A stretch of 64,000 nucleotides of DNA from Anadara kagoshimensis (lineage: Eukaryota > Mollusca > Bivalvia > Arcoida > Arcidae): the NCBI GenBank assembly GCA_021292105.1, contig CM037874.1, positions 56,770,539 through 56,834,538 of the forward strand, read 5' to 3'. The notes beneath the pieces are model-generated. The model searched no databases. It had not been told where the DNA came from and saw only the letters and a list, made by a program, of their open reading frames with translations. Numbering within the stretch: position 1 is the first letter of the stretch; each line of letters opens with the position of its first letter. A program made the translations under genes and the position numbers. Positions 1 to 12,000 of the stretch are shown in pieces.

Positions 1-633
1 GGGTGCCAGGAATAGAAACATGGCAATAATGACCAATACCACAAAATGACTATTACACAGCTGGTCAGTTTCAATGGAAAGCATATACATGTGTAATATT
101 AACATAGTAGTGAAATTCTAGTAAGAGAAAAATTATAAATTATCATGTTTTTTGTTGTTGTTGTCCATTGTGTACCTGTGACTATACAGGATGTCCTGTT
201 AAGTGATCAATTAACCATGGACAATGTGATAATACAGTAATCTTACTGATCAGATGGTAGAGGAAGTGGTCAAGATTACTGACCAGATAGAGTTGACCGT
301 TACATAAGCCATGTTGAATAGATCACAATACTTATTACATATACCACTGATATATAGTGTTTGAATTTAATTTTACTGTCTACACTCTCACCACAAAATG
401 ACAATAATGTTACCACATAAAAATTGATGAACAGAAATTTTCTGTTTTATAAGTACATGTATATTATTATTATTATTTATAGTTCATCATTTCATTTCAC
501 TTTCAACATTTTCACAACTTGAAAAAGATGTTGTTACACAAAAACCAATGGACAGAAATTTTCTGTATCTTACATACCAATTATTTTTGACAAATTATGG
601 TAAATAAGGGAAATAACGAAATTTAAAGAATTG

Positions 634-635
634 AA

Positions 636-690
<55 letters not shown>

Positions 691-691
691 A
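634..691 (+). repeat. (AAAT)n microsatellite
   Basis: About 14 units. Confidence 0.95.
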
Positions 692-2121
692 CCCCAAAGA
701 CCATAATATTAAAAGTTTTAATGTCCAGTAAGGTCACAAATGTTGATAAAAAATTCAACTAGGAAATCTGTGATCAAAATGAATATTTTGAAAATGTCAA
801 AAAATATAAACAGAGTTGGTAATTGTTTGTTAAAAAAACAGAACAAGCACAATGAAACAAAGAACAGAGAATTGTAGTTTATATTATATTCACTTCAATT
901 GTTTTGGAGGACTAGAATAAAATAAAGAGTTTACATACGACGGACGAAGATAGATGGTAACAGCTAAACTGTGCCTTTGGTTCAGGTAAAAAAAAATACT
1001 ATGCAAGTAAATTAAGTGCTAAACCACAAGTGATAGATAAAATTTTATAATGATGGTTAGTATCACTGTATGACCTTATAAGGCGGGGACACAAATAAGG
1101 TCGTCCTTCTACCAACTCAGTTTGAAATTAACATGTCTAACATGTTATCAAAATGTTCAAAAAATAATTGTAACATGTGGTTCAAACATAATGATAAAAG
1201 ATGGACACACAAATAGCTACTCTTAATAACCCATAATTACCTTGACCAATGGTCAAGCTGGCTGTATCTATATTAAAAAATAACACCATGGTCATCATGT
1301 TCAGGTATTCAATATTTTCCATTCAAACAGGTAGGTGTCACTTAAATCACCGTGAACAATATTTATAAATGCAATCAACAAGACTCCCCAGGGTGGTAGC
1401 ACACGCCAGCGATTATCTGACCCGTGGTCTCTTCTTAGGTTTAATTAAAATTTAACGAGTCTTTGGAGGGATAAGTACGAATGCCATTATAATAATGATA
1501 CAATTATTTCATAAAGATGTGTAACATTTTGCTGGATATACAGTCACCAAGAATGCGATCAGCATGACAACTACTGAGTTTTAAAATTAAATTTTTTTCT
1601 AGATCTGACATCAGGAGCTATGACACAATCTGTGTAGTCCCCAAGACTGCTATAACTCTGACCACACACATACAAAATACAGAGGATTAAAATTACCTAC
1701 TGTCAAATAAATTTATTTTGAAACTGAGAAAATATTGACCTTATGTCCCTAAATAATTCTGTAAAATTACATTTTTTACATATTTAAAATTTGAATTTTT
1801 ACAAAGATATCCATTTTTCAAAATTTTATTTAAAACATTAAAAAGTTACTACCGTAAGTCAACCAGTTAATCTGTGTTTAACTGAAAACCCTGTCTTAAC
1901 TGGCCTTAAGTTTTAGGATACACTACTGACACTGGCTGTTAAGTTATTCTATGTAAAATGAAAACCTGTTCAAGCCAAACAAAATTTTTATGTCCAGGAG
2001 GTGTTCAAGTTAAACAGGTTCCTGTATCATACTCTCAACTACATCTATGATCTTCCAATTTGAATACATTACATTTCTTAAGATTTCAGATTTTCTATTG
2101 CATTTCTTGTTTTTACATTTC

Positions 2122-2124
<3 letters not shown>

Positions 2125-2169
<45 letters not shown>

Positions 2170-2282
2170 AAGAGAGAGCACACAACATTTACCAATATCA
2201 ACATTTCCATAACAATGTGCTATATGCACATAAACATTTCTATGGAATAATAATTAAAATTTCATCAGTGCCAATGGTCTTC

Positions 2283-2323
<41 letters not shown>

Positions 2324-2429
2324 ACACAACATTTACCAATATCAACATTTCCATAACAATGTGCTATATGCACATAAACATTTCTATGGAATAATAATTA
2401 AAATTTCATCAGTGTCAATGGTCTTCATA
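2125..2429 (+). repeat. (GA)n plus 105-bp segment, tandemly duplicated
   Basis: Two GA runs (2125-2178 and 2285-2322), each followed by a nearly identical segment starting GCACACAACATTTACC at 2178 and 2322, offset 144. Confidence 0.93.
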
Positions 2430-2463
2430 ATTTCCTTTGACAAATCACCAAACTCTCTGTTAC

Positions 2464-2685
2464 TTAAGTGAGATGATATTCCCAGAGCTGAAGATTCAAT
2501 TTAGTTCTTAGATACTTAAATGTATTGATACTATAGCAATTAGATTTGCCAAGGTCTCGCTGAATATATAAAAGGTTATTGTCCATTAGTTTCCAGGCAT
2601 AATGTCTACGGAGACCGTCTCTCAGAGACTTCGTAGAAACATTATCGATAAAGACAGCGTATATCATTGTCTTAATCTGTAATTA
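2464..2685 (-). CDS. Possible terminal coding exon of unknown gene
   Basis: After an acceptor-like AATTAATTACAG the minus strand reads IKTMIYAVFIDNVSTKSLRD, then GLRRHYAWKLMDNNLLYIQR and onward to TAA at the left, 67 codons from the Met. Codon choice is GC-richer than the surroundings and residues are balanced. I do not recognise it; it does not look like the MORC2 C-terminus. It could be a transposon relic or chance. Confidence 0.2.
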
Positions 2686-3667
2686 ATTAAATAATATGTC
2701 TTGGAAATTTGTATTCAAATTTCCATATTGAAATAATATCAAATGAATTCTTTACTTTTACTTTCAATTATAATATTTCCAGTTATTCTTTTGTAAATTT
2801 TTGGACAATGCAACTCAAGTTTTGTTTTCTGTGTTTGTCCTAATGTCTTCACCAAGACAAACTTACAATTCGGGATTGTGGATAAAATTTGGCTTCTGAA
2901 AGTTATTCTAAAGATGGAGAACATTTTTTATTTTCTTCACTAAGACAAACTTGTATTTCAGGGTTGGATCTGGGCTTAACAAAAGCCACTAATGGTGGCG
3001 ATATTATTTGGCTTCTAATGGTTTTGATGACATGAAAAAAATTCCTTTTCTTCACTAAACTTAAACTTCATGACTGGATCTGGCAAGGGTTTCAAATTTC
3101 CTGGGTTATTTTCATCACTGGGGAAAAGTTTGTGTGAATCAATATAATAGACATGAATTAGAAGATTTTGAAATTTACAAACTGACAATACTGCTAGCAA
3201 CAAAATAACTGAAACAAGAATGAACTTAATGTTGCAATTAAAAGATTCTTTGGGATAATTTTTTTTTTTATAAAACTAGCCTAGTGCAAATAGTTTAATA
3301 AATCCAATATTATTATAAACACAAATTCTATTTTTAATTGTACACTGACAAAAAATGGGAAGAGTATGTGACCTATCCAAGCTAGGGCAAGTCAAAAACC
3401 AAAGAAAATCCCACAATAATGTAACATCTACATAATTCAACATGCCTATAATATGCAACTGAAAGAATTTTTCAACCTTTACAAAAATCCCAAAGGACAG
3501 ATGTGGAGTTTGGTAATGTTTGGTTTTATTTCCCTTACAACCAAGTCAAGATTCTTCCAATGATATTGAGGCAGTCAGTTCTGAGATGGCAGAGAAACCA
3601 GAGTGCCGAAAAAACTTTGTGACAAACTTTCTTACATAAAAAATAACCCTTTTACAATTGAATTATA

Positions 3668-3902
3668 TACTGTATATTGCTTTATTTTCATGGTGTCAAA
3701 TTTTCGCGGTTTGACGGTGACTAGTGTATTCGAGGTGTCAAATTTTCGCGGTCTTATCTGATTAAAGGAAAACGACTCTAGGAAGATTAATGGGCTGGCA
3801 ATTTCAGTGTATATTCGCTGTGGTTTTATTTTTGCGGGAATACACTTGACTGCAAATATAGCGAAAATAAAACCACAGCGAAATATAAGCATTATACAGT
3901 AG
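3668..3902. mobile_element. Palindromic MITE, ACTGTATA ends
   Basis: Left TACTGTATATTGCTTTATTT, right CGAAATATAAGCATTATACA then GTA; internal direct copies of GGTGTCAAATTTTCGCGGT at 3692 and 3736. Confidence 0.7.
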
Positions 3903-4197
3903 ATTAGCCAAAACCTTTCTTAAAAGTTACAGTAGATTAACAAGCAAGTACAAAACGACAAGATGCATCATCATTGTTACTTAATATGTTTACAATTTAA
4001 TTGTTAGTCATTAATACTGTTTGTTTGGTTTTTGATTAATGGTCGTCTTAAATTCTGAAATCAATATTTTTTGAATTTGTGTTTTAAATAATTATCATTT
4101 ATTGTATTGGTGCCAATTACATTAATGCACAGAGTAACAGTTGAAAAGTTGAAGGCAATCCTCACGGTATAAGTAAGATGTCTTGTGTCCAAAGTCG

Positions 4198-4290
4198 AGT
4201 AATGGTGTTTAATGTCCCAGTCAAGAATATTTCACTTATATTGAGACGTTGCCAGCTATAGGGAAAGGTGCAGAAATTTTGCCTGTGGGT
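4198..4290 (-). mobile_element. SINE-A tail fragment
   Basis: Contains the antisense tail GTTTAATGTCCCAGTCAAGA and the following 'TTGAGACGTTGCCAGCTATA', as in full SINE-A copies; no tRNA-like head. Confidence 0.72.
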
Positions 4291-4299
4291 TGTTATTGA

Positions 4300-4520
4300 T
4301 ATATCAGACGTCCCATAGTTACACGTTCCTTTCATTCTCAATATTGATAACACATGTAACAGATGTAGCTAGATAATCTGGAGGTGCTTACCTTTCCGAA
4401 GCACCTGGTCTCATTTGACTGGTGGAATTCACATGTTTCACTTATTACCCAGTTTCAAAATTTTTGCTGTTTTATGATTGTGATTTGAACAAGGGCCAGT
4501 ATGTTTGTCTTTGATTTTAA
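4300..4520 (+). repeat. GGTGCTTACC..GCACC hairpin repeat, copy
   Basis: 'GGTGCTTACCTTTCCGAAGCACC' then 'TTATGATTGTGATTTGAACA' and 'CCAGTATGTTTGTCTTTGAT'. A related fragment is at 19370-19510. Confidence 0.78.
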
Positions 4521-5625
4521 AATTGTTAGCACTACTGTTAAATATATTTTAATCTTAAAACTAACAAACATGACTAAAGTTTCCCAATTTGATCACATAA
4601 ATTCCCAAATTCCCGTGATATACTATAGATATTGTCACAATATAACATCTAAGTTATTGCAAGCATGTCAATTTACTGTATTTCAGAACTACAAATTTTA
4701 CCAACTTAAAAAGCAAAAGCAGAAGTTAGTTTTTGAAAAATGAACAGAATCACTAAGCATACATGTACTTCATTGGTTAATAGCATTTAACATGAAATAC
4801 ATGTATACTTCTTGAAAAAAAAACCAAATAATTAAATGGTTAAAACAACTTTCTAAGTATGTGGACAAACATAAATAAAGCCATCAAAACCACTTTTTAA
4901 AAATGTCCGTTACACAAATTAACTCTCAATCAAAGTGCATCTTGGGAAATAAAATTCAAATGCATAAATCACATATTTATGGTTAAAACTGTACAAAAGA
5001 ACAAACATAACAGCAGAAAATCCATTTACTCAAGAAATATGAAACATCCTCGTAGTCAGTAAGAAGGATGTTTATTGATGTCAGTAATCCTAATAGCTCC
5101 GTAGAGATTTGGCTAATTTTTCGTAGAACCCATAAAAGCATATTGAATTCTGAAGCTCAAAATTTTCTTCTTCACAAGGCAAGTTTTTCTCATAAATAGT
5201 TAATTTCTTAGCAAGAAATAAATTTGTAATTCCCAGAAGTCGGAGAAACTTGCAAGAATACACAATAAGATAAAACCTAGCTGTTATATCTTACAGGGAC
5301 CGCTATAATAACACCACTATGAGCAATCCGCAATGAGAGAAAATTAACAAGAAAGGTGCCACTTTGAAGCGAAAAACTAATCGTTGACAAGGTTTTTTTT
5401 ACTTTCTATGTACGATGAATTGTTTTTTTCTTGTAGATAAATGAGATTATTTGTACAATCAACGATGAACAAATCCCCGCGATTTTCACCTAGTGTCACA
5501 ACAAAAAACTAAATAAACACTAACTGTAACTGTCGCTGAGCAATAAAATAAAAGACATGACTATAAAACAAAGCTTATAACATGGTTTACTGAAAACTTA
5601 CAGGAAATCAAAATCAGTGAGAAAG

Positions 5626-6310
5626 CAACTTCTGATGTACAGCATGAATATGTCCTTTAATTTGTAATGAGGATTGATTAAATGGAATTTTATGTCTCAG
5701 CGAAAAATATTTCATTTATATTGAGACATCACCAGCAAAAGATAAAGAGGCAGAAATTTGAGAACCAACTTCATATATACAGCATGAATATGTCCTTTAA
5801 TTTGTAATGAAGGTTGACTAAATGGAATTTTATGTCTCTGTGAAAAATATTTCACTTATATTGAGACATCACCAGCAATAGATAAAGAGGCAGAAATTTG
5901 AGAACCAACTTCATATATGCAGCACGAATATGTCCTTTAATTTGTAATGAGGATTGATTAAATGGAATTTTATGTCCCAGTCAAGAATATTTCACTTATA
6001 TTGAGACATCACCAGCAATAGATAAAGAGGCAGAAATTTGAGAACCAACTTCATATATACAGCATGAATATGTCCTTTAATTTGTAATGAAGGTTGACTA
6101 AATGGAATTTTATGTCCCAGTCAAGAATATTTCACTTATATTGAGACATCACCAGCAATAGATAAAGAGAGAGAAATTTGAGAACCAACTGCATATATAT
6201 ACACCACAATTATGTTCATTAATTTGTAATGAGGATTGATTGATTAAATGGGGTTTTATGTCTTGGTCACGAATATTTCTTTTATATTGAGAAATCACAG
6301 CTATAGATGA
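5626..6310 (-). repeat. 140-bp tandem repeat containing a SINE tail, about 4.5 copies
   Basis: AGCATGAATATGTCC recurs at 5641, 5781, 5921 (as AGCACGAATA) and 6061, period 140. Each unit contains the reverse complement of the local SINE tail (AAGAATATTTCACTTATATT). It looks like a SINE 3' end amplified into a short satellite. Confidence 0.92.
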
Positions 6311-6514
6311 AGAGGGAAAATTTGGCATTTAGTGTGTTCAGGACAATAAGCTGGGAGGAATTTTTAGCATGCCAAACCTACTATGATACAGTGCATCATT
6401 ATGAAGGTCTCATCCCAAGATACCATGATGTTTGAAGTTGTATTAAAAATATTGTCCTTAATAAGAAGTCAAATTGGGTCTGTATCACTCAACCCTGGAT
6501 ATATTTGATGTCAC

Positions 6515-6710
6515 ATAGTTCCATGTTCCTTTCACTCAATTTTGATTACACACAGGGCGGGTGCAGCTATCTTAACAGAAGCTTACCCTTCCAGAGCACC
6601 TGACCTCACTTCCCTGGTGGAAGTTCACATGTTAACCTAACTTGTCAGTTTCAAAGTTTTTACTTTGGTTCTGGGTTGTGTTTTAGACATGGGTTGGTAT
6701 GTACAGTCAT
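6515..6710 (+). repeat. GGTGCTTACC..GCACC hairpin repeat, copy
   Basis: 'AAGCTTACCCTTCCAGAGCACC', 'TGGTTCTGGGTTGTGTTTTA' and 'ATGGGTTGGTATGTA' follow the same order as the other copies. Confidence 0.75.
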
Positions 6711-7519
6711 GCATTTATTAATTTTTTTACGTCATTTTTTAAAATTTATTTTCCTTTTTTATAGTTATGTTTTTTTAAATTATTTCATTTTTTTTAAAAA
6801 TTTATTTTCCTTTTTTATAGTTATGGTAACCATCTTGAATTTTTTGTTGGACTAACTTCAATAAATTGGTACATAAATAAACCTGTATGGCATTTAATGG
6901 TGTTTGCTATTTATAGTAATGGCATCCATCTTGAATTTTAGGGAGGCACATTACATACAATTCTTGTTCTTTATCACCCAAGTACCTCTCATTCTAAATT
7001 GTATAAATTGGCTCAGTACTTTCAGAATAGATTTTCCAAGATTTAGGATAAAAATTACAGCTTATTTGCATATTGCATAAATATGTAGAAAAAAAAAGTT
7101 TAACAGTGATTTTGTTACGGTTGTTAAAAAACTACCTTCTACCTTTCAAATTTTGAAATTTACATTTTTTTTTCATAAATTTGCAATTTTGAAGTTTTGA
7201 CACAAAAAATCAACTATATGACATGCTTGTAAAATATATAACTAGAATACTCATTGGTAAAACGCTATATCTGAAAATTTTGAGGGTCAAGACAGCATTC
7301 GACAAAATCTTTTAATTTGTGTTAACTTGTGTAGCTTGTTTATCATGGTGGCTTTAGGAATTTTCGTAGCCTAATTGGGAAACAATCTTTTTTCCGTAGT
7401 AATTTTAGAGAAACAAAATCACTGTTTAAAGATTTATAATGTAAGGCGACCGTGGCCAGCCTATAAAGATTATCCACAAGACCTAAGAAATTGGTGGTTT
7501 ATAGACATTTGGTCTAGTA

Positions 7520-8960
7520 TATACAGTCAAAAAACCTGTCTATAAAGGCCACCAAAGAAAACCAGTAAAAGTAGTCTTTACATACAGGTTCAAATAATAT
7601 GAATAAAGCATAACTGGGATACAATTCTACTGGCCTTTATAAGCAGGTGGCCCTTATATAGAGGTGGCCTTTAAAGGTTGGAATGTAGTTGTTTTGGTTG
7701 AAATATTCAGCAAAGGGACGGAACACCTGCCTTGATGGACAAGTGGTTGCAATAGCAACATTAACTGTATAAACAGATGGTCTTCATATAGAGGTGGTTG
7801 CCATTTTGTTTTATGGACATGTGGTTATTATACAGAGGTGATTGTTATAGCAGGTTTAGCTATATGGACAGTTGGTCTTTATATAGGGGTGATTGTAATA
7901 ACAGGTTTACAGAAGGTCTTTATATAGGGGTGATTGTAATAACAGGTTTACAGAAGGTCTTTATATAGGGGTGATTGTAATAACAGGTTTACAGAAGGTC
8001 TTTATATAGGGGTGATTGTAATAACAGGTTTACAGAAGGTCTTTATATAGGGGTGATTGTAATAACAGGTTTACAGAAGGTCTTTATATAGGGGTGATTG
8101 TAATAACAGGTTTACAGAAGGTCTTTATATAGAGGTGATTGTAATAACAGGTTTACAGAAGGTCTTTATATAGGGGTGATTGTAATAACAGGTTTACAGA
8201 AGGTCTTTATATAGAGGTGATTGTAATAACAGGTTTACAGAAGGTCTTTATATAGGGGTGATTGTAATAACAGGTTTACAGAAGGTCTTTATATAGGGGT
8301 GATTGTAATAACAGGTTTACAGAAGGTCTTAATATAGGGGTGATTGTAATAACAGGTTTACAGAAGGTCTTTATATAGGGGTGATTGTAATAACAGGTTT
8401 ACAGAAGGTCTTTATATAGAGGTGATTGTAATAACAGGTTTACAGAAGGTCTTTATATAGGGGTGATTGTAATAACAGGTTTACAGAAGGTCTTTATATA
8501 GGGGTGATTGTAATAACAGGTTTACAGAAGGTCTTAATATAGGGGTGATTGTAATAACAGGTTTACAGAAGGTCTTTATATAGGGGTGATTGTAATAACA
8601 GGTTTACAGAAGGTCTTTATATAGGGGTGATTGTAATAACAGGTTTACAGAAGGTCTTTATATAGGGGTGATTGTAATAACAGGTTTACAGAAGGTCTTT
8701 ATATAGGGGTGATTGTAATAACAGGTTTACAGAAGGTCTTTATATAGGGGTGATTGTAATAACAGGTTTACAGAAGGTCTTAATATATATATCAAGGTGG
8801 GTGGTATAACAAATTTATAAACAGGTGGTCTTGATATTGGTGGCTGTTATAGCATGTTTTTCTGCATAGAACAGGTGGTTGCTATAACAAGTTTTAATGT
8901 ATAGCCAGGTGGTTTTTATACAGTGGTGATTGCTATAACAGGCTTTACTGTATAGACAGG
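7520..8960 (+). mobile_element. Expanded MITE-like element with CCTGTCTATAAAGGCCACC end
   Basis: Starts with ACAGTCAAAAAACCTGTCTATAAAGGCCACC-like sequence and ends near TTTACTGTATAGACAGGCGG. The interior is degenerate 'ATAGAGGTGG..ATAACAGGTT' sequence and the 41-bp array. Shorter relatives occur at five other places in the window. Confidence 0.7.
7874..8787 (+). repeat. 41-bp minisatellite, 22 copies
   Basis: Unit begins GGTCTTTATATAGGGGTGAT, period exactly 41 from 7874 to 8776, with few substitutions (TTTATA/TTAATA, GGGG/GAGG). It lies inside a larger 'CTATAAAGGCCACC' family element and ends about 200 bp from MORC2 exon 24. Confidence 0.97.
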
Positions 8961-8991
8961 CGGTTTAAGTGTATATTAAGTTTTCACTTAC

Positions 8992-9081
8992 CATTTATCA
9001 TATTTATCTTTTGGATTGTGATCAAATTTTATCTTCCATTTACCATCTATAGATCCTACTTTAACTACAACACCGGAATAC
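8992..9081 (-). CDS. MORC2: MORC2 exon 24, last exon found
   Basis: 90 nt, acceptor ATTCAG, donor GTAAGT. Encodes [20 protein letters not shown] then [10 protein letters not shown], the rest of the tudor-chromo-like fold. It ends with two bases of a codon, so another exon starting with one base must follow; none was recognised in 1-8991. Confidence 0.88.
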
Positions 9082-12000
9082 CTGAATAAAACAACATCAG
9101 AAAAAATTAAGTAAATTTGACACAGGGAAGAAAAATGTTAACATAACAAAGAAAGTTTAAAGCCACCCGAAAATCAGACAGACACAACATAGAACCAGAA
9201 AATATGACAAATACAGACAGCAGAGAACCAGAAAATCTGACAGATACAGACAGCAAAGAACCAGAAAATCAGACAGACACAGCATAGAACCAGAAAATCT
9301 GACAAATACAGCAGAGAAAAAGCAAAATACCAGAAAATCTGACACATACAGCAGAAAAATATCAAAGTACCAGAAAACCTGACACATACAGCAGAGAAAT
9401 ATCAAAGTACCAGAAAACCTGACACATACAGCAGAGAAATATCAAAGAACCAGAAAACCTGACACATACAGCAGATTTATTAAATGGGTTTTACATCCAA
9501 GTCAATAATATTTCACTTGTATCCAGACATCACCAGCTATAGGTTAATAAGAAGTAGATTTTTACCTTTGCCGTGCACTCGGGCAATGTGTAGGGAGGGT
9601 TATTTTACACCCCATGCCTACCATGACACTGGGCATCCCCGCCACATTGGCTACAAAATTCTCTTTCAAAGGACCCAATGACATTCAGTTCTGAATGTCG
9701 AGTGCTTGGCAAAGACATTCATAGTCATTAGTTCAAGTCTTGGTTTACCTGGCCTGTGTTTGAACTCCAACCTACCACACATATGGAGTGAGTCACTCTT
9801 ATTGACTGAGCTACCGTAGTGTTTACAAATATATAGTAGAGAAAAATCAAAGCAACTAAATACTTGAAACATACAAACAAAGAACATTTGCTGGAGTTTG
9901 TATACCACAAATAGCACTATAATTAAATCAGATTAACCTGGATTTAACTAGACCAATGTCGAGGAAGGGCCCCGCAAACAAAATGGACAGACAGACAAGG
10001 GATTACTACAGATACCGCGTGAGAACCGTAAGGTAAGGACTATCAAAAGCAAGTTTCATCAAAATCCCACCATTCCTTCAGAAGATAACATGCTTAAAAA
10101 TTCAGCAAATCACATAGTATGCAGGCTCATTAAATATGCATGGGATTTGTTGAACACCAAATTTAGTGAGGGACTTATGTACCAAGAATCACAAGCAAGT
10201 TTCATCAAAATTCCACCATTCCTTCTAAAGGTATCATGCGGAAAACATTCAGCCAATCAGATTGCAGCAGCCTCATTAAATATGCACAGAATTTGTCGAA
10301 CATCGAACTTGAGTGAAAGACTTATGTACTAAGTATCACAAGCAAGTTTCATCGAAATCCCACCATTCCTTCCTAAGATATCATGCAGAAAACATTCAGC
10401 CAATCAGATTGCATCAGCCTCATTAAATATGCACAGAATTTGTCGAACATCGAACTTGAGCGAGGGACTTATGTACCAATAATCACAAACAAATTTCATA
10501 AAAATTCCATCATTCCTTCTCAAGATATCGTGCGGAAAGCGAAACGAACAGACAGACAAACGGATGGATGGACAGACGGATGGACAAGGTGATTACTATA
10601 GGGCATCCGCATATATGCGGGGCCCTAATAAAAATACAACAAAATCTGTATATAAAGCTCACTCTTGAAGTAAAAAACATTACCAAATGAAACACTAGAT
10701 CTTGGCTAAGTAAGATTTCAGAGGTTGTGAGTGCATACGCCTTTACATGTACATAGGTAACAAACCGTGGGGCAGTGTGGCCCAAGGGAAATAATCCAAT
10801 CCAGTTTTTGTATGAAACAATTTTATCAGAAATAGGGTAAATGCAATAAAAGTCTGGTATACAACTGAATATGTGAGAGTGCTTACCATGGCGACTCATA
10901 AATTATAGGGTTGTGGGATACCAGCCAGGATTCGTGGCATGTCCTATACAATAGTTTAATTTAACATAACATCAGTCTCCCAGCCAGTTAATTTTTAACA
11001 ATTTAATCTTTAAGGGTCTCACTGTAGTAAATTAGCAAGTATGGTAGTTTTGAGTGTTTACAATTGTCATCAATACACAATCTCTCAAGGATCTTACAAG
11101 GACAAACTTCTGGGCCCCAAGTTAGATCCCATTTCCAATGCATTAAGGAATCCGTGTTTTCATAATGATTATCTTTATATTTTCATAATTATGATTTTTG
11201 TCTTTTGAGTTAGGATAAACAAGCAAATTCAGTGAATAATGATACCCTGCCAGTATTTACTTTTTTTGTGACTTGCACTTATGTTAAAAGGGCCATAACT
11301 CCTAGGAAAATGAACAAACCAACACAGGTTAATGATATGCACACCTACTATCATGTTGACGCTTTGCACCAAGTAAAAATAGTGCTCCATAGTTTTGAAG
11401 AAATACTACAAGAAGTATTTGGACAGATGGAAAGACCAAGTTGGAATTTACTACTAGTACCCCTTTCTATCGTGGAAGCGCATGGCCTAGTGGTTAAGGC
11501 ATTGGACTCATGATTCGAAGGTGGTGGGTTCAATCCCTGGACTGGGCGATGTGTTGTGTCCTTGAGCCAGACACTTAATTTCACGTTGTTCCAGTTCACT
11601 CAGCTGAAAAATAAATGAGTACCAGCAAAAATGCTGGGGGTTAACCCTGCGATGGACCGGCGTCCCATTCAGGGGAGAGTCTTGTACTCTCAGTCGCTTA
11701 ACGCCACCGAAACCGGGATAAGCTCCGGCCTGATGGGCCTAATGGCTCAGGACAGACTTTAACCCCTTTCTATCAAAAGGCAGTGGATAAAAGAGATAAG
11801 AGACATGTGTTTAATCCCCACAGTATTAGTATACAAAATGTGATACAATTTATTTATTGTATTAATCAGAGTAATACTTACCATTTATTATTAACTAAAG
11901 CTTCAACTTTGGTTCCTGTTTCACCTACAATGAAAATAATTAATATTAATTAATATCATTGATGTTTGTGTTTAGTTTCATTGTAGGTAAGTATTAATAT

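Larger units (their letters stand above)
1..7519. other. Gene-poor left region (probable MORC2 intron 24 or downstream DNA)
   Basis: AT-rich DNA holding the repeats listed separately. I looked for the missing MORC2 C-terminal exons on the minus strand with the required phase and found none convincing. 2760-3200 has three similar short stretches (CTTCACTAAGACAAACTT-like) of unknown nature. 6700-7440 shows nothing beyond T-rich sequence. Confidence 0.6.

Noticed and set aside
7874..8787. CRISPR-like array
   Set aside because: Pure tandem 41-bp repeat without spacers.
9157..9405. Minus-strand frames with repeated DFLVLCC
   Set aside because: Translation of the 40-bp tandem repeat.
11477..11550. 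tRNA gene
   Set aside because: Head of SINE-C with a conserved non-tRNA body.
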